Assembly (NCBI RefSeq): GCF_050003625.1
Contig: NC_134398.1
Coordinates: 71,539,635-71,603,634, forward strand
Source of the DNA: Haematobia irritans
Lineage: Eukaryota; Arthropoda; Insecta; Diptera; Muscidae
DNA length: 64,000 bases
Direction: 5' to 3'
Shown here: positions 11,620-22,230 of the stretch, in pieces
How the letters are laid out: every line of letters starts with the position of its first letter
How positions within the stretch are numbered: position 1 is the first letter of the stretch
Program-made: the position numbers and the translations under genes
Notes under the pieces: generated by a model
Database searches by the model: none
What the model saw: only the letters and a program-made list of their open reading frames with translations
What the model was told of the DNA's origin: nothing

Positions 11620-12461
11620 CACCGAAAGAATTCTCTTCGTTAATTTTACGAAGAATTCTTCATTAACTATTCTTCCTGAATTCTTCATTAAAATAACGAA
11701 ATTTTCATTCATTTTCGTAAATTTTACGAAGAACATTTTACGAATATACGAAACTTCTACGAAACATTCTACATTAACTTTTCTTCGTAAAAAGTTCGTA
11801 CTTTCAACGAAACTTTCTTCACATTTCATGAATTTTGTGAAGAAGTTTTTACGAATATTTTACGAAACATTCTGCGTTAAAATTTCTTCATAAAAAGTAC
11901 GAAACATTTTCGTTGAAATAACGAAGAAGTTTCATTGAAGTTGCAAAATTTCCGTTCGCGGCATTAAATTGTCTTTTATAATGTGCTTGAGTGTATTCCT
12001 TTATTCTATTTTTTAATCAAGTCTATGCTACTTCTCATTTGGGTGATAGCGCGCTATGAATAAAAGTGAAGCAATAAAACTAAAAATTATTCAAAAACTT
12101 AAGATGTAAAGTAGTGATGTCATTTTTCACACTTGCAACTACAACCAAATGCACTTTCGACTATAAATTTTTTTTCTAAAAGTTCGAACATTTTTCATAA
12201 AAACTACGAAAATTTTTCATAAAAAGTACGAAACATTTTCATAAAAAGTACGAAGATTTTTCATAAAAAGTACGAAGATTCTTCATAAAAAGTACGATTT
12301 TTTTCTTACAAACTACGAAAATTTTGGAAGAACTTTTCTTCGTAAAAAGTACGAAATATTTCGTACTTTTAATGAAAAGTTTCTTTGGTTGTAAAACAAT
12401 GACAAATTTCGTACTTTTAACGAAATTTTTCGTTCTTTTTACGAAGAAAATTCTTTCGGTG
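11620..12461. mobile_element. TIR element with CACCGAAAGAATT ends
   Basis: Inverted ends CACCGAAAGAATTCTCTTCG (left) and its near-complement ending CTTTCGGTG (right) enclose about 840 bp. The interior is a swarm of short inverted and direct words of the type TTCGTAAAAAGTACGAAACA, so it could fold on itself extensively. No coding capacity; the superfamily is unknown. Confidence 0.6.
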
Positions 12462-12649
12462 CAAAAATCAATAAAATACATAATGATATCACAATTAGTT
12501 CAAAAGTTATTAAGGTTTATTTAATTCCCAAAAAATCTGAATTTTTGAAAAAAATTGTTCCGTGCCCCAAAAACTTCAAAGTTTTGTATTTGTTGTTCTT
12601 TAAAATTAAGTAGAAATAAAGCTCTCTCAAATATCTTTCCAACGATGTA

Positions 12650-13955
12650 AAGGGTGATTCTTTTGAGGTTAGGATTTTCATGCATTAGTATTTGACAGAT
12701 CACGTGGGATTTCAGACATGGTGTCAAAGAGAAAGATGCTCAGTATGCTTTGACATTTCATCATGAATAGACTTACTAACGAGCAACGCTTGCAAATCAT
12801 TGAATTTTATTACCAAAATCAGTGTTCGGTTCGAAATGTGTTTCGCGCTTTACGTCCGATTTATGGTCTACATAATCGACCAAGTGAGCAAACAATTAAT
12901 GCGATTGTGACCAAGTTTCGCACTCAGTTTACTTTATTGGACATTAAACCAACCACACGAATGCGTACAGTGCGTACAGAAGAGAATATTGCGTCTGTTT
13001 CTGAGAGTGTTGCTGAAGACCGTGAAATGTCGATTCGTCGCCGTTCGCAGCAATTGGGTTTGTGTTATTCGACCACATGGAAGATTTTACGCAAAGATCT
13101 TGGTGTAAAACCGTATAAAATACAGCTCGTGCAAGAACTGACGCCGAACGATCTGCCACAACGTCGAATTTTCAGTGAATGGGCCCTAGAAAAGTTGGCA
13201 GAAAATCCGCTTTTTTATCGACAAATTTTGTTCAGCGATGAGGCTCATTTCTGGTTGAATGGCTACGTAAATAAGCAAAATTGCCGCATTTGGAGTGAAG
13301 AGCAACCAGAAGCCGTTCAAGAACTGCCCATGCATCCCGAAAAATGCACTGTTTGGTGTGGTTTGTACGCTGGTGGAATCATTGGACCGTATTTTTTCAA
13401 AGATGCTGTTGGACGCAACGTTACGGTGAATGGCGATCGCTATCGTTCGATGCTAACAAACTTTTTGTTGCCAAAAATGGAAGAACTGAACTTGGTTGAC
13501 ATGTGGTTTCAACAAGATGGCGCTACATGCCACACAGCTCGCGATTCTATGGCCATTTTGAGGGAAAACTTCGGAGAACAATTCATCTCAAGAAATGGAC
13601 CGGTAAGTTGGCCACCAAGATCATGCGATTTGACGCCTTTAGACTATTTTTTGTGGGGCTACGTCAAGTCTAAAGTCTACAGAAATAAGCCAGCAACTAT
13701 TCCAGCTTTGGAAGACAACATTTCCGAAGAAATTCGGGCTATTCCGGCCGAAATGCTCGAAAAAGTTGCCCAAAATTGGACTTTCCGAATGGACCACCTA
13801 AGACGCAGCCGCGGTCAACATTTAAATGAAATTATCTTCAAAAAGTAAATGTCATGGACCAATCTAACGTTTCAAATAAAGAACCGATGAGATTTTGCAA
13901 ATTTTATGCGTTTTTTTTTAAAAAAAAGTTATCAAGCTCTTAACAAATCACCCTT
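12650..13955 (+). mobile_element. DD41D Tc1/mariner-group transposon, apparently complete
   Basis: A 1306-bp element with inverted ends AAGGGTGATT / AATCACCCTT, flanked on both sides by TA. It contains a single intact transposase frame (12763-13848). A 5' leader of 113 bp and a 3' segment of about 107 bp flank the frame; the 3' segment has AATAAA within 'tttcaaataaagaacc' near 13873. With ends, target duplication and frame all intact, it is a candidate autonomous element. Confidence 0.9.
12763..13848 (+). CDS. DD41D transposase (IS630/Tc1/mariner superfamily)
   Basis: The 361-residue protein cuts and pastes its own element at TA sites. The N-terminal part (about 1-115) looks like paired helix-turn-helix DNA-binding domains: NEQRLQIIEFYYQNQCSVRNV, then SIRRRSQQLGLCYSTTWKIL. 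The catalytic core has D159 in FSDEAHFWLNG, D252 in FQQDGATCHTA and D294 in TPLDYFLWGYVK, with 41 residues between the second and third aspartates, which places it in the DD41D group (rosa/Visitor-type elements). The WPPRSCDLTPLDYF motif is characteristic. Length is normal for the superfamily and there are no stops. The start is the ATG shortly inside the left terminal repeat. A near-identical deletion copy sits nearby at 14403-15335, implying recent activity. The paired-domain boundaries are approximate. Confidence 0.92.
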   Translation: MNRLTNEQRLQIIEFYYQNQCSVRNVFRALRPIYGLHNRPSEQTINAIVTKFRTQFTLLDIKPTTRMRTVRTEENIASVSESVAEDREMSIRRRSQQLGLCYSTTWKILRKDLGVKPYKIQLVQELTPNDLPQRRIFSEWALEKLAENPLFYRQILFSDEAHFWLNGYVNKQNCRIWSEEQPEAVQELPMHPEKCTVWCGLYAGGIIGPYFFKDAVGRNVTVNGDRYRSMLTNFLLPKMEELNLVDMWFQQDGATCHTARDSMAILRENFGEQFISRNGPVSWPPRSCDLTPLDYFLWGYVKSKVYRNKPATIPALEDNISEEIRAIPAEMLEKVAQNWTFRMDHLRRSRGQHLNEIIFKK

Positions 13956-13957
13956 TA

Positions 13958-14400
13958 TTATATGTATACCCCTACTTAGCCAAATGCGCCAAAAACTTTC
14001 ACTAAACGTCACTAACTCGGGTAAAATAATGTATTTCTGCAAATGTACGTTTATATGGGGGCTATACCTAAATCTGAACCGATTTAAATCAAACACACGC
14101 TTGACGATGCTATCAAATATACTTCTTGTGCAAAATTTGAAGCATATCAGAGAAAAAATCTGGCTTCTAGAGCCATATATGTGCATATCGGGCGTAAGAT
14201 ATATATGGGGGATATATATAAAACTGAACCGATTTCAACCAAACTAGAATGTTATTTCTGGTACCTGTGCAAAATTTCAAGTAAATCGGAGTGAAACTTA
14301 GAATGAAAATTTAGTTTCCGGTGCCCATTTAAGTGTATATATGACAATAGATATATAAATCTGATCCGATTTCCACCAAATTTTGCACGCTTGACTATAC
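13958..14400 (+). repeat. Dispersed 'gggctatatctaaatctgaaccg' repeat
   Basis: Two to three ~150-bp units of the common fly repeat also seen at 44437-44994 and 57660-60175. It continues on the far side of the deleted DD41D copy (to about 15430), so that copy inserted into this repeat. The short frame at 13906-14247 is a repeat by-product. Confidence 0.7.
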
Positions 14401-14402
14401 TA

Positions 14403-15335
14403 AAGGGTGGTTTGTTAAGAGCTTGATAACTTTTTTTTAAAAAAAAACGCATAAAATTTGCAAAATCTCATCGGTTCTTTATTTGAAACGTTAGATTGGT
14501 CCATGACATTTACTTTTTGAAGATAATTTCATTTAAATGTTGACCGCGGCTGCGTCTTAGGTGGTCCATTCGGAAAGTCCAATTTTGGGCAACTTTTTCG
14601 AGCATTTCGGCCGGAATAGCCCGAATTTCTTCGGAAATGTTGTCTTCCAAAGCTGGAATAGTTGCTGGCTTATTTCTGTAGACTTTAGACTTGACGTAGC
14701 CCCACAAAAAATAGTCTAAAGGCGTCAAATCGCATGATCTTGGTGGCCAACTTACCGGTCCATTTCTTGAGATGAATTGTTCTCCGAAGTTTTCCCTCAA
14801 AATGGCCATAGAATCGCGAGCTGTGTGGCATGTAGCGCCATCTTGTTGAAACCACATGTCAACCAAGTTCAGTTCTTCCATTTTTGGCAACAAAAAGTTT
14901 GTTAGCATCGAACGATAGCGATCGCCATTCACCGTAACGTTGCGTCCAACAGCATCTTTGAAAAAATACGGTCCAATGATTCCACCAGCGTACAAACCAC
15001 ACCAAACAGTGCATTTTTCGGGATGCATGGGCAGTTCTTGAACGGCTTCTGGTTGCTCTTCACTCCAAACGCGGCAATTTTGCTTATTTACGTAGCCATT
15101 CAACCAGAAATGAGCCTCATCGCTGAACAAAATTTGTCGATAAAAAAGCGGATTTTCTGCCAACTTTTCTAGGGCCCATTCACTGAAAATTCGACGTTGT
15201 GGCAGATCGTAAGTCTATTCATGATGAAATGTCAAAGCATACTGAGCATCTTTCTCTTTGACACCATGTCTGAAATCCCACGTGATCTGTCAAATACTAA
15301 TGCATGAAAATCCTAACCTCAAAAGAATCACCCTT
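14403..15335 (-). mobile_element. Internal-deletion derivative of the DD41D transposon
   Basis: A 933-bp element with the same terminal repeats (GGTGG instead of GGTGA near one end) and TA on each side, in minus orientation. It equals the 1306-bp copy minus exactly 373 bp, with no other length change. The deletion corresponds to 12777-13149 of the full copy and joins at a 2-bp AC microhomology. It keeps both ends and so could be mobilised in trans. Confidence 0.92.
14510..15222 (-). pseudogene. Truncated DD41D transposase
   Basis: The start ATG (15222) and five codons are retained, then the 373-bp deletion removes the DNA-binding half and shifts the frame (373 is not a multiple of 3), so the natural start yields only a short peptide. 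The remaining catalytic part stays open for 217 residues down to 14510 and still shows FSDEAHF, FQQDGATCHTA and TPLDYFLWG. Compared with the full copy I see one residue change (NCRV for NCRI), so the two copies are very similar in age. Confidence 0.9.
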
Positions 15336-15439
15336 TACTAATTAGACTCCTCGTGCAAAATCAAATCAAGCAAATCTAAGCAAAACTTTGGCTTCTGGGG
15401 CCATATAAAATATTGGTAAAATCTGGTGTTGCTGCAGAA

Positions 15440-15845
15440 GCCAAAGTGGTCAAAATTCGATTTTTTTTTTGAAATTCTAATTTGTGTACTTTACAACTTT
15501 TTATCTAAAGCACTTGGGTATTTTGCAAAAAAATTAATTGACATGGGCCCTATCTTGCAAACGGTAAAAGATAATTGCACACGCACGCAAACTTTTTTAT
15601 CGGTTCAAAATTGCGGAGTTTGCAGCTAAAACAAAATTGCATACCCCCGAGGTGACCAACTTTCAACGCCTACAGGTCAGCTCGTGGACCCACTAGGGAC
15701 CAAAATTGGCAAACTTAGAGGAAAACACTTCAGTTTTCACACACAGAAAAAATTATGTTGCTATCTTTATCCGTTCAAATGTTACAGAAATATTTCCAAA
15801 CAAAAGCGATTTAGAACCACTGTGCATCGTTAAGTGTAATGTGGT
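15440..15845. repeat. Repeat E, copy 2
   Basis: Reverse complement of 10815-11225 with scattered differences, including 'catacccccgaggtgaccaa' and 'caacgcctacaggtcagctc'. No coding capacity. Confidence 0.7.
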
Positions 15846-15882
15846 TCCCATAAGACCTTTTACTGAACAGTAAACCAGTACA

Positions 15883-16005
15883 AAAAATTTGGAAGTTCTT
15901 CCAAAGGCACAACTTTAAAAGCACTTCCAGAAGATGTACTCCCAATTATGTTCTTTATTTTAACTACACAGGGAGTTCTTTTCATTCAATTGTTTATAAC
16001 ATGTT
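15883..16005 (+). repeat. Fragment of repeat family F
   Basis: 'TTGGAAGTTCTTCCAAAGGC' and about 100 following bases match the left end of the TIR element at 25375-25946. Only this end is present. Confidence 0.6.
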
Positions 16006-16669
16006 TTTTCATATTTTTAATGGGTAATTTTAACTTCTTTTGAAATAAATAAATCACAAATTTCTACGGCGTTAGACATTTCGGTTCCATTTTGAAAAAA
16101 AACGGGCCCAAAAAATTTTTGTTGTGGCAACGCTGCAATAAAACGCCTAACTATATGCTACACAAAAGAAGTCAACTATATACAGTATCATGCAGAATTG
16201 AGCATTTTAATTTTTATTTCGTTAACGATAAAACGAACAATAACAAAAAAACAATGTATTTTGTATTACTTGTTCTATAAAAAAAAAAACATAAAAAGCA
16301 ACAGATACATCGATACAATCACAAAAAAAAAAAAAATAATAATGCCGATGCACTAAATTTTGTGCTTCAAAGTGTATAATAGTTTGTGCATTTGTATGTA
16401 ACGCCAAGAAGAACCAAACTGAAACCCATCCTTTATGTTAGTATACCGATCGTCTTAGATTTAAACCCTGAGGCGATTTAACGCCCTCAAATATGGCATA
16501 GGAGCTTACTTCGGCTCAAGAACGATCCCTATTGGTTCTGGAAAAAACGGTTCAGATGTGGATATAGCATATACATTTATCTCCGATTTGGTACACGGAT
16601 AGAAAAATATGTTTTTCATATGTTCCGATGAAAACAAAATATATTTCGGGATGATTTTTTTAATACAAT
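16006..16669. other. No gene identified
   Basis: AT-rich DNA with A and T runs. Two 60-residue frames here are chance frames across low-complexity sequence. Confidence 0.4.
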
Positions 16670-16673
16670 ATAC

Positions 16674-17255
16674 TGTTACGAATTTGATAATTATAGATTT
16701 AAGCTTATTTAAATTTCAAATTGTAACGATAAAATTTCGCTATCACTTGTTGGAACCATCTACTCATTTTCTAGTATTTTCCTGAACTTCTTTTATGTTC
16801 TTTTGTTTGCTTACTGAAATGTTAGTTCTTACTCTCTCATAGAATAGCAACCCCTTTGCTTTGTTATTCTGCATTCTCATTTTATCTCATTGTCTATTGT
16901 CATTGTTGTTGTAGTAATGCGAGCATATATCTATGTGAGTGTGTATGTGTTTGGCAGCCACCAGACGAACAACTTAATGGTCGTAGATCCTTCTAGCATT
17001 GTCTAAGAATGTTCTGGCGTTGCCAGAATATTGTAGTGCTACCAGAATGTTCTCGTATTGCCACACCGTCATATATAAAAGCGCTCGCATGCTGCTAACG
17101 AGTCAGTCTTAATTAAAGCGTCAAACGAATAACTTCAGTGTGAACGAATTGTAAAGTGTGAAGTCATAGTAAATAAATTGTAGATTGTCGTTATTTAAAA
17201 GAACTGTGTTTTAATTGTCCGGTAATTAAAAACGCCTAAATATAAAAACGTAACA
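16674..17255 (+). repeat. 5' LTR (582 bp)
   Basis: Begins TGTTACGAATTTG and ends AAAAACGTAACA, so TGTTAC/GTAACA ends are inverted. It contains a TATA box (17072-17079), an initiator-like TCAGT (17103-17107) and AATAAA at 17172-17177. Confidence 0.95.
17072..17107 (+). promoter_or_regulatory. LTR promoter: TATA box plus initiator
   Basis: TATATAAA is followed 31 bp later (start to start) by TCAGTC, an arthropod initiator match. That spacing is right for a Pol II core promoter and places the transcript start near 17104. The same elements recur in the 3' LTR at about 22629-22664. Confidence 0.75.
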
Positions 17256-17257
17256 AT

Positions 17258-17274
17258 TGGTGTCAGAAGTGGGA
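17258..17274 (+). promoter_or_regulatory. Primer binding site, tRNA-Leu
   Basis: TGGTGTCAGAAGTGGGA begins two bases after the 5' LTR. Its complement, TCCCACTTCTGACACCA, matches the 3' end of animal tRNA-Leu including CCA (from memory of tRNA-Leu sequences). Confidence 0.8.
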
Positions 17275-17292
17275 TAACGAAAAAAATCTACA

Positions 17293-18669
17293 ATGAAGTT
17301 TAATGAGCTTCGAGTGGAAGACTTAAAAAAGGAATTGAGCAAACTGGAGCTGCCGACAACAGGCAATAAGGCCCAGCTTCAAAAGCGTCTACTGGAAGAG
17401 TTTGAACGGCGTAATATGGACATTGCGACGCATGAGTTTGATTATAAGGAAGACATTGATGAATCAATACTCGTCAATACAAGCAGTGTAGAAACTCCGT
17501 CTGTGGCTTCGAGTGTTGTAGATTACACATCAATGCTCAGTGTTTTGAGTAAAATGATGGAGGAAAACTCTAGAAAAATCATGGATGAGAATTCTAGAAA
17601 AATAGAAGCAAATTCTAAAAAATTGGAAGAAAAATTCGACGAAAATTCAAAAAAGATGGACGAAAATTCAAAAAAGATGGACGAAAATTCTAGAATTCTC
17701 AATGAAAAACTTCAAGAAATTTCTGAAAGCATGGAGAAACGTGTGGACCATATAGAAGGTCAAATTATAGAATTGGATAAGAAAGTTCTTTCCGTAGATG
17801 AGAAAATTGTGGTTCACGATGAGAAACTTCTACACCTGGAGAAAAAAATGGCTGACCTGGAAATTAAAGGTTGTCCCGTGCGCGTAATCGACGGCCCAAA
17901 AATCAAAACTCCTGTTTTTGATGGCTCAACGTCATTTGATGTCTTCAAATTCCAATTCGAAATGGTTGCTTGTAAAAATTTGTGGAATGACGATGATAAA
18001 GCAATTGAACTTCTATTGGCATTAAAGGGCAATGCTGCTGATGTGATACAAAGCATTCCCGCTGCTTGTAGAAATAACTATAATGAAGTAATAGCGGCAC
18101 TTCAACGCAAGTATGGTGGAGAGCACAAGCAGGACATCTTCAGAATGGAATTGAGGGGAAGAATCCAGAAATCGAATGAAACCCTACAAGATTTCGCAAC
18201 AGAAGTTGAGCGGCTAGTGCTTTTGACATACCCAGGTGAGAGTCATCCTCTTGTGGACCGCATCAAGATTGAGACCTTCGTCAATGGAATTCGAGATCCA
18301 GATATAAAATGTGCAACATATGCGTCACAAAAGGCTACATTCGCTGAAACAGTAACATTCGCACTTGCACAGAAGACTGCAAGATTGCTAGCACGGCCTC
18401 AAATTCACAAAGTACGCAGAGTAGAGACCGAGTGTGAAGAATCGAAATCTATCATTGACTCGATGAAAGAGGCAATGAAGCAGGTAATGCAAGAATTGAA
18501 ACAGGATGCAACTAAATCCCGAATCAAATGCTATAACTGTGATAAGCCGGGACATTTAGCTCGAGAATGCAAAGCACGACGCAAACGGTCAAGATCCACA
18601 TCACCATCTACATTAAACAATAGCCATAAGAAGGTGACCCCACAGTCAAGTGAGTCACCTTTAAACTAA
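17293..18669 (+). CDS. gag: Gag polyprotein with SAP domain, coiled coil and zinc knuckle
   Basis: The 458-residue capsid/nucleocapsid precursor packages the element RNA. Residues ~3-38 (core LRVEDLKKELSKLELP, then GNKAQLQKRL) match the SAP DNA-binding fold, an unusual N-terminus for Gag. Residues ~95-195 are a long predicted coiled coil with 7-residue MDENSKK-type repeats that are also direct repeats in DNA (about 17575-17700). Residues ~205-345 resemble a retrotransposon capsid domain (FDGSTSFDVFKFQFE, LQDFATEVERLV). A CCHC knuckle, CYNCDKPGHLAREC, lies at 413-426, followed by an R/K/S-rich tail. The start ATG is 38 bp after the LTR. The stop at 18667 lies directly after a TTTAAAC slippery site, so Pol is probably made by -1 frameshifting. 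Confidence 0.92.
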   Translation: MKFNELRVEDLKKELSKLELPTTGNKAQLQKRLLEEFERRNMDIATHEFDYKEDIDESILVNTSSVETPSVASSVVDYTSMLSVLSKMMEENSRKIMDENSRKIEANSKKLEEKFDENSKKMDENSKKMDENSRILNEKLQEISESMEKRVDHIEGQIIELDKKVLSVDEKIVVHDEKLLHLEKKMADLEIKGCPVRVIDGPKIKTPVFDGSTSFDVFKFQFEMVACKNLWNDDDKAIELLLALKGNAADVIQSIPAACRNNYNEVIAALQRKYGGEHKQDIFRMELRGRIQKSNETLQDFATEVERLVLLTYPGESHPLVDRIKIETFVNGIRDPDIKCATYASQKATFAETVTFALAQKTARLLARPQIHKVRRVETECEESKSIIDSMKEAMKQVMQELKQDATKSRIKCYNCDKPGHLARECKARRKRSRSTSPSTLNNSHKKVTPQSSESPLN

Positions 18670-21653
18670 ATCGAGCTAGTTCAGCGGGGCAAGAGCTGGC
18701 TCCCACAGACGATGGCCCCACCATCTCCATAGCAATAGTTCAACAGAAAAATAACAATTTAACTATTGCGGGTGTTATTAATGGCGACAAGCGTACTTTG
18801 ACGTTGGATACTGGTGCATCAAAGTCTATCATTAGATCTGATTTAGTAAAAGGAAAAGTTACACCACTGATTGGAGTCAAGCTACGCACGGCTACAGGGG
18901 AACCCGCAACCGTATATGGAAAGGTCGCCGTAAAATTAACTATTGCTAACAAATCCGTTACTTATGATTTCATTGTGGCCGATATAGTAGACGAAGTTAT
19001 AATTGGAGCTGATTTCATGATTGCTTTTGGTCTCAATTTGGATATGAAGCGTCGTGTAATGACATGGTGCGATGCCGAAATAACGGTAAACGTGGGATAC
19101 GACGAGAATACACCTGTCAGACGTTTGACAACGAGCCAGTCAGAGTCTATACCACCGAATGCCGAAGCAATTATATGGGTTTCTATGAATGGAGATTGTG
19201 AAGTCGGCCAATTGTGGGTTGTTGAACCAGCAGAAAACAAAAGCAACAACATCTTGATAGCAAATGCCCTGGTAACAACGAACGAAGAGAGACTAATACC
19301 AGTTCGTGTCTTGAACTTGTCTGACAATCACGAGCAAATTGAAAAATTTTCTGACATTGGCAAATGTACACCAGCTGAGGCAATAGTCAATTTGGAAGGC
19401 AACTCATCAAAGACACATGGAGCAGTGAGAGAACATCTAGAAGGGTATGTCGAGGCTTGGACACGTCATCTATCGCCGTCAGAGAGAAATAAAGCCAAGC
19501 AATTGTTGTGGAAAAACGCCTCTGCTTTTGCTTCTGAAAAGGGAAATCAAGGAAGAACATCTGTAGTGAAACATGAAATTAAAACCGCAGAAGAAAGGCC
19601 CATAAAACAAGCACCACGAAGTGTTCCCCTGGCAAAAAGAGATGAAGTTCAAAAGCTCATAAAGGAAATGGCGGAGAGTGGTGTGATCGAGCCGTCATCA
19701 AGTCCTTGGTGTTCCCCAGTTGTGCTGGTCAAAAAGAAAGATGGAAGTACCCGATTCTGCGTGGACTACAGAAAACTGAATGATGTCACCAAAAAGGACA
19801 GTTATCCGCTTACACGCATTGATGACACGTTGGACACACTAGCCGGAACAACATGGTTTTCTACCCTTGATTTGCAGAGTGGATATTGGCAAGTAGAGAT
19901 CGCCGAGAAAGACAAGGAAAAGACGGCTTTTGGCGTTAATGGCGGTCTCTGGCAATTCAATGTAATGCCGTTCGGGCTCTGCAACGCTCCGACTACCTTC
20001 GAAAGATTGATGGAGCGGGTACTGAAGGGGTTGCACTGGAAATCGTGCTTGATATACTTGGACGACATCATAGTGATGGGCAAAACATTTGACGAGCACC
20101 TTAAGAACTTGAAAGACGTTATCCAGCAATTGTCAGCCGCTGGTCTACGCCTTAACGCCAAGAAATGCTCCCTTTTCCAGCGGGAAGTTAAATACCTGGG
20201 TCATCATGTGACTGCAGAGGGCATATCCACCGATGAAGACAAAATCCAAGCTGTCAGAGATTGGCCACGACCCCGAAATCTCCACGAATTAAGAAGTTTC
20301 CTTGGGTTATGTACATATTACCGACGATTCGTCCCAAACTTCGCCAGCATCGCCGCTAGTCTCCATAAATTGACGCAAAAAGGTCAGAAGTTCCAGTGGA
20401 GCGACGAACAGGAGGATTCATTCCAACATTTAAAAGAACTTTTATGTTCAGCTCCTGTTCTAGCGTATCCTATTCCGGGCGAAAAATTTGTTTTGGATAC
20501 AGATGCTAGCGCGCATGGTATTGGAGGTGTGCTATCCCAACACATAGACGGCAAGGAGAAGGTCATCGGATATTTCAGCCGAACGTTGTCCAAGCCCGAA
20601 AAGAACTACTGTGTAACGCGACGAGAGCTGCTAGCCGTCATAGAGAGTGTAACACATTATCATAAATATTTGTATGGACAACACTTCTTGCTCAGGACTG
20701 ATCACTCAGCTCTACGATGGTTGCTCCAATTCAAGAATCCGGAAGCTCAACTGGCACGTTGGATCGAGAGGCTCCAAAGCTATGATTTCAGTATCGAGCA
20801 TAGAAAAGGTGGAAAACACGGTAACGCTGACGCTTTGTCACGTCGACCTTGCAGTATAGAATGCAAGCACTGCTCGAAAGCTGAACATAAGGAGGAGATT
20901 GTTGATATTCGGCTGTTACACATCGAATCTGGAGTGGACTGGCCAACAGAACAGCGTAAAGATCCCATTTTGAACAAAATTATTTCGGCAAAGGAAGAGA
21001 ACGAGAAGCCCAGTAAGAAAGACATCGCAGCCGAAAGTCCACTTATGAAATCATACTGGGCTCAATGGGATAGTTTAGTTCTAGTCAATGGATCCCTGCA
21101 ACGTAAATGGGAAAGCGAAGATGGCAAGAGCAGCCGAAATTTGATCATCGTTCCAGATTCCAAAATAAGAGACGTTTTGGCGGAGTTCCATAATGGTCCC
21201 AGTGGAGGTCATCTGGGAATAACCAAAACCGCCGAGAAAGTGAAGCAACGATTCTACTGGGTTGGATGCCAGAAATCAATTGCTGAATGGGTAGCCAATT
21301 GCGAGAAGTGCATGAAGGCGAAAGGTCCAACAAGGAAAAGACGAGGTCCTATGCAAGAGTATAGACCTGGAGCCCCGTTTGAAAGAATAGCAATGGACGT
21401 GGCAGGCCCTTTCCCAGTAAGTGATTCTGGAAACCGTTATGTCCTTGTGGTCATGGATTACTTCAGCAAATGGCCGGAGGTGTATGCAATTCCAAACCAA
21501 GAGGCAAAAACGATTGTGGATGTGGTCAACAAAAACTGGATATGTCGCTACGGTGTGCCGTCCGAGATTCACTCAGACCAGAGATGTGTGAATCCCTTGG
21601 TATCAAGAAAACGAGGACTACGCCATTACATCCACAATCCGATGGCATGGTAG
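18654..21653 (+). pseudogene. pol: Pol polyprotein (protease, RT, RNase H, integrase N-terminus), cut by a frameshift
   Basis: Entered by -1 frameshift from gag; the first ATG-independent residues are in the overlap. Domains in order: aspartic protease with LDTGASKSII (18801-18830); reverse transcriptase with DYRKLNDVTKKDSYP, TLDLQSGYWQ, MPFGLCNAP and catalytic YLDD (20055-20066); RNase H with LDTDASAHGIGG and RTDHSALRWL; integrase with an H-H-C-C zinc finger (HNGPSGGHLG...CEKCM) and core motifs AMDVAGPF and HSDQ. Just after HSDQ (about 21580) the frame is lost and reading continues out of frame to the stop at 21651-21653. Upstream of the break there are no stops across about 2.9 kb, so damage is recent. 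The remainder of the integrase follows in another frame. Confidence 0.9.
18660..18666 (+). promoter_or_regulatory. -1 ribosomal frameshift site TTTAAAC
   Basis: In the gag frame the bases read T TTA AAC followed at once by the TAA stop, the canonical X XXY YYZ heptamer. The pol frame is -1 relative to gag and is open from 18654, so slipping here enters pol correctly. A GGGGC/GCCCC pairing (18686-18690 with 18715-18719) could form a downstream stem, but it begins 19 nt away, further than usual. Confidence 0.75.
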
Positions 21654-22219
21654 AAAGGTTTAATCGCACCCTGGAGGAACATCTTCGAAAAGTGGTGGAC
21701 AACGGCCAGAGGGACTGGGACGAGCATATACCAAAGTTTTTGCTGTCCTATAGATCTGCCATTCATGATTCCACCTCTCGAACACCGGCCAATGTTCTAT
21801 TCGGAACTGAGTTAAAGTTGCCTGGAGATCTGATATTCGGCGCTAAACCTTATGAGCTCGCCATGGAAGAAAACAGAAACGACATCCCAAACACTTTCGG
21901 AGAAGTTCACGAATCAGTGCGCAACAAAATAAAAATGGTCAGCAACAGAATGAAGGCGAGATACGATCGTGCTGTAAATACTGAGGGCTTCCAAGAAAAA
22001 GAATTGGTTCTGCTATTTAACCCGCAACGAAAGAAAGGACTGTGTCCCAAACTGCAAACCCAGTGGGAAGGCCCATACAAAGTCATCAAGAAGATCAATG
22101 ATGTTGTATACCGGATTCAGAAGGACGACAGCCCTAGATCAAAGATGAAAGTTGTACATCTGGAACGATTGGCTCCTTACGGAACAGGTTCTGTGCCTGT
22201 TCGGGACGAACAGGCTTAA
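21587..22219 (+). pseudogene. Integrase C-terminal part, out of frame with pol
   Basis: The frame continues the integrase from EMCESLGIKKTRTT through HPQSDGMVERFNR, which holds the catalytic glutamate, to a GPY/F module (QWEGPYKVIKK...VVYRIQ) and a basic tail, ending at a stop 11 bases before the 3' LTR. Between the aspartate of HSDQ and this glutamate there are only 74 nt of separating sequence; the usual D-35-E spacing needs 105, so about 31 nt are missing. The open frame formally extends further upstream (to 21470), but that part is an out-of-frame reading of pol. Confidence 0.85.
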
Positions 22220-22230
22220 GCGGGAGGCAG
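22219..22230 (+). promoter_or_regulatory. Polypurine tract
   Basis: AGCGGGAGGCAG abuts the 3' LTR start at 22231, the expected position of the plus-strand primer. Confidence 0.6.

Noticed and set aside
18740..22098. Many antisense frames inside gag-pol
   Set aside because: They are shadows of the sense coding sequence, with no motifs.
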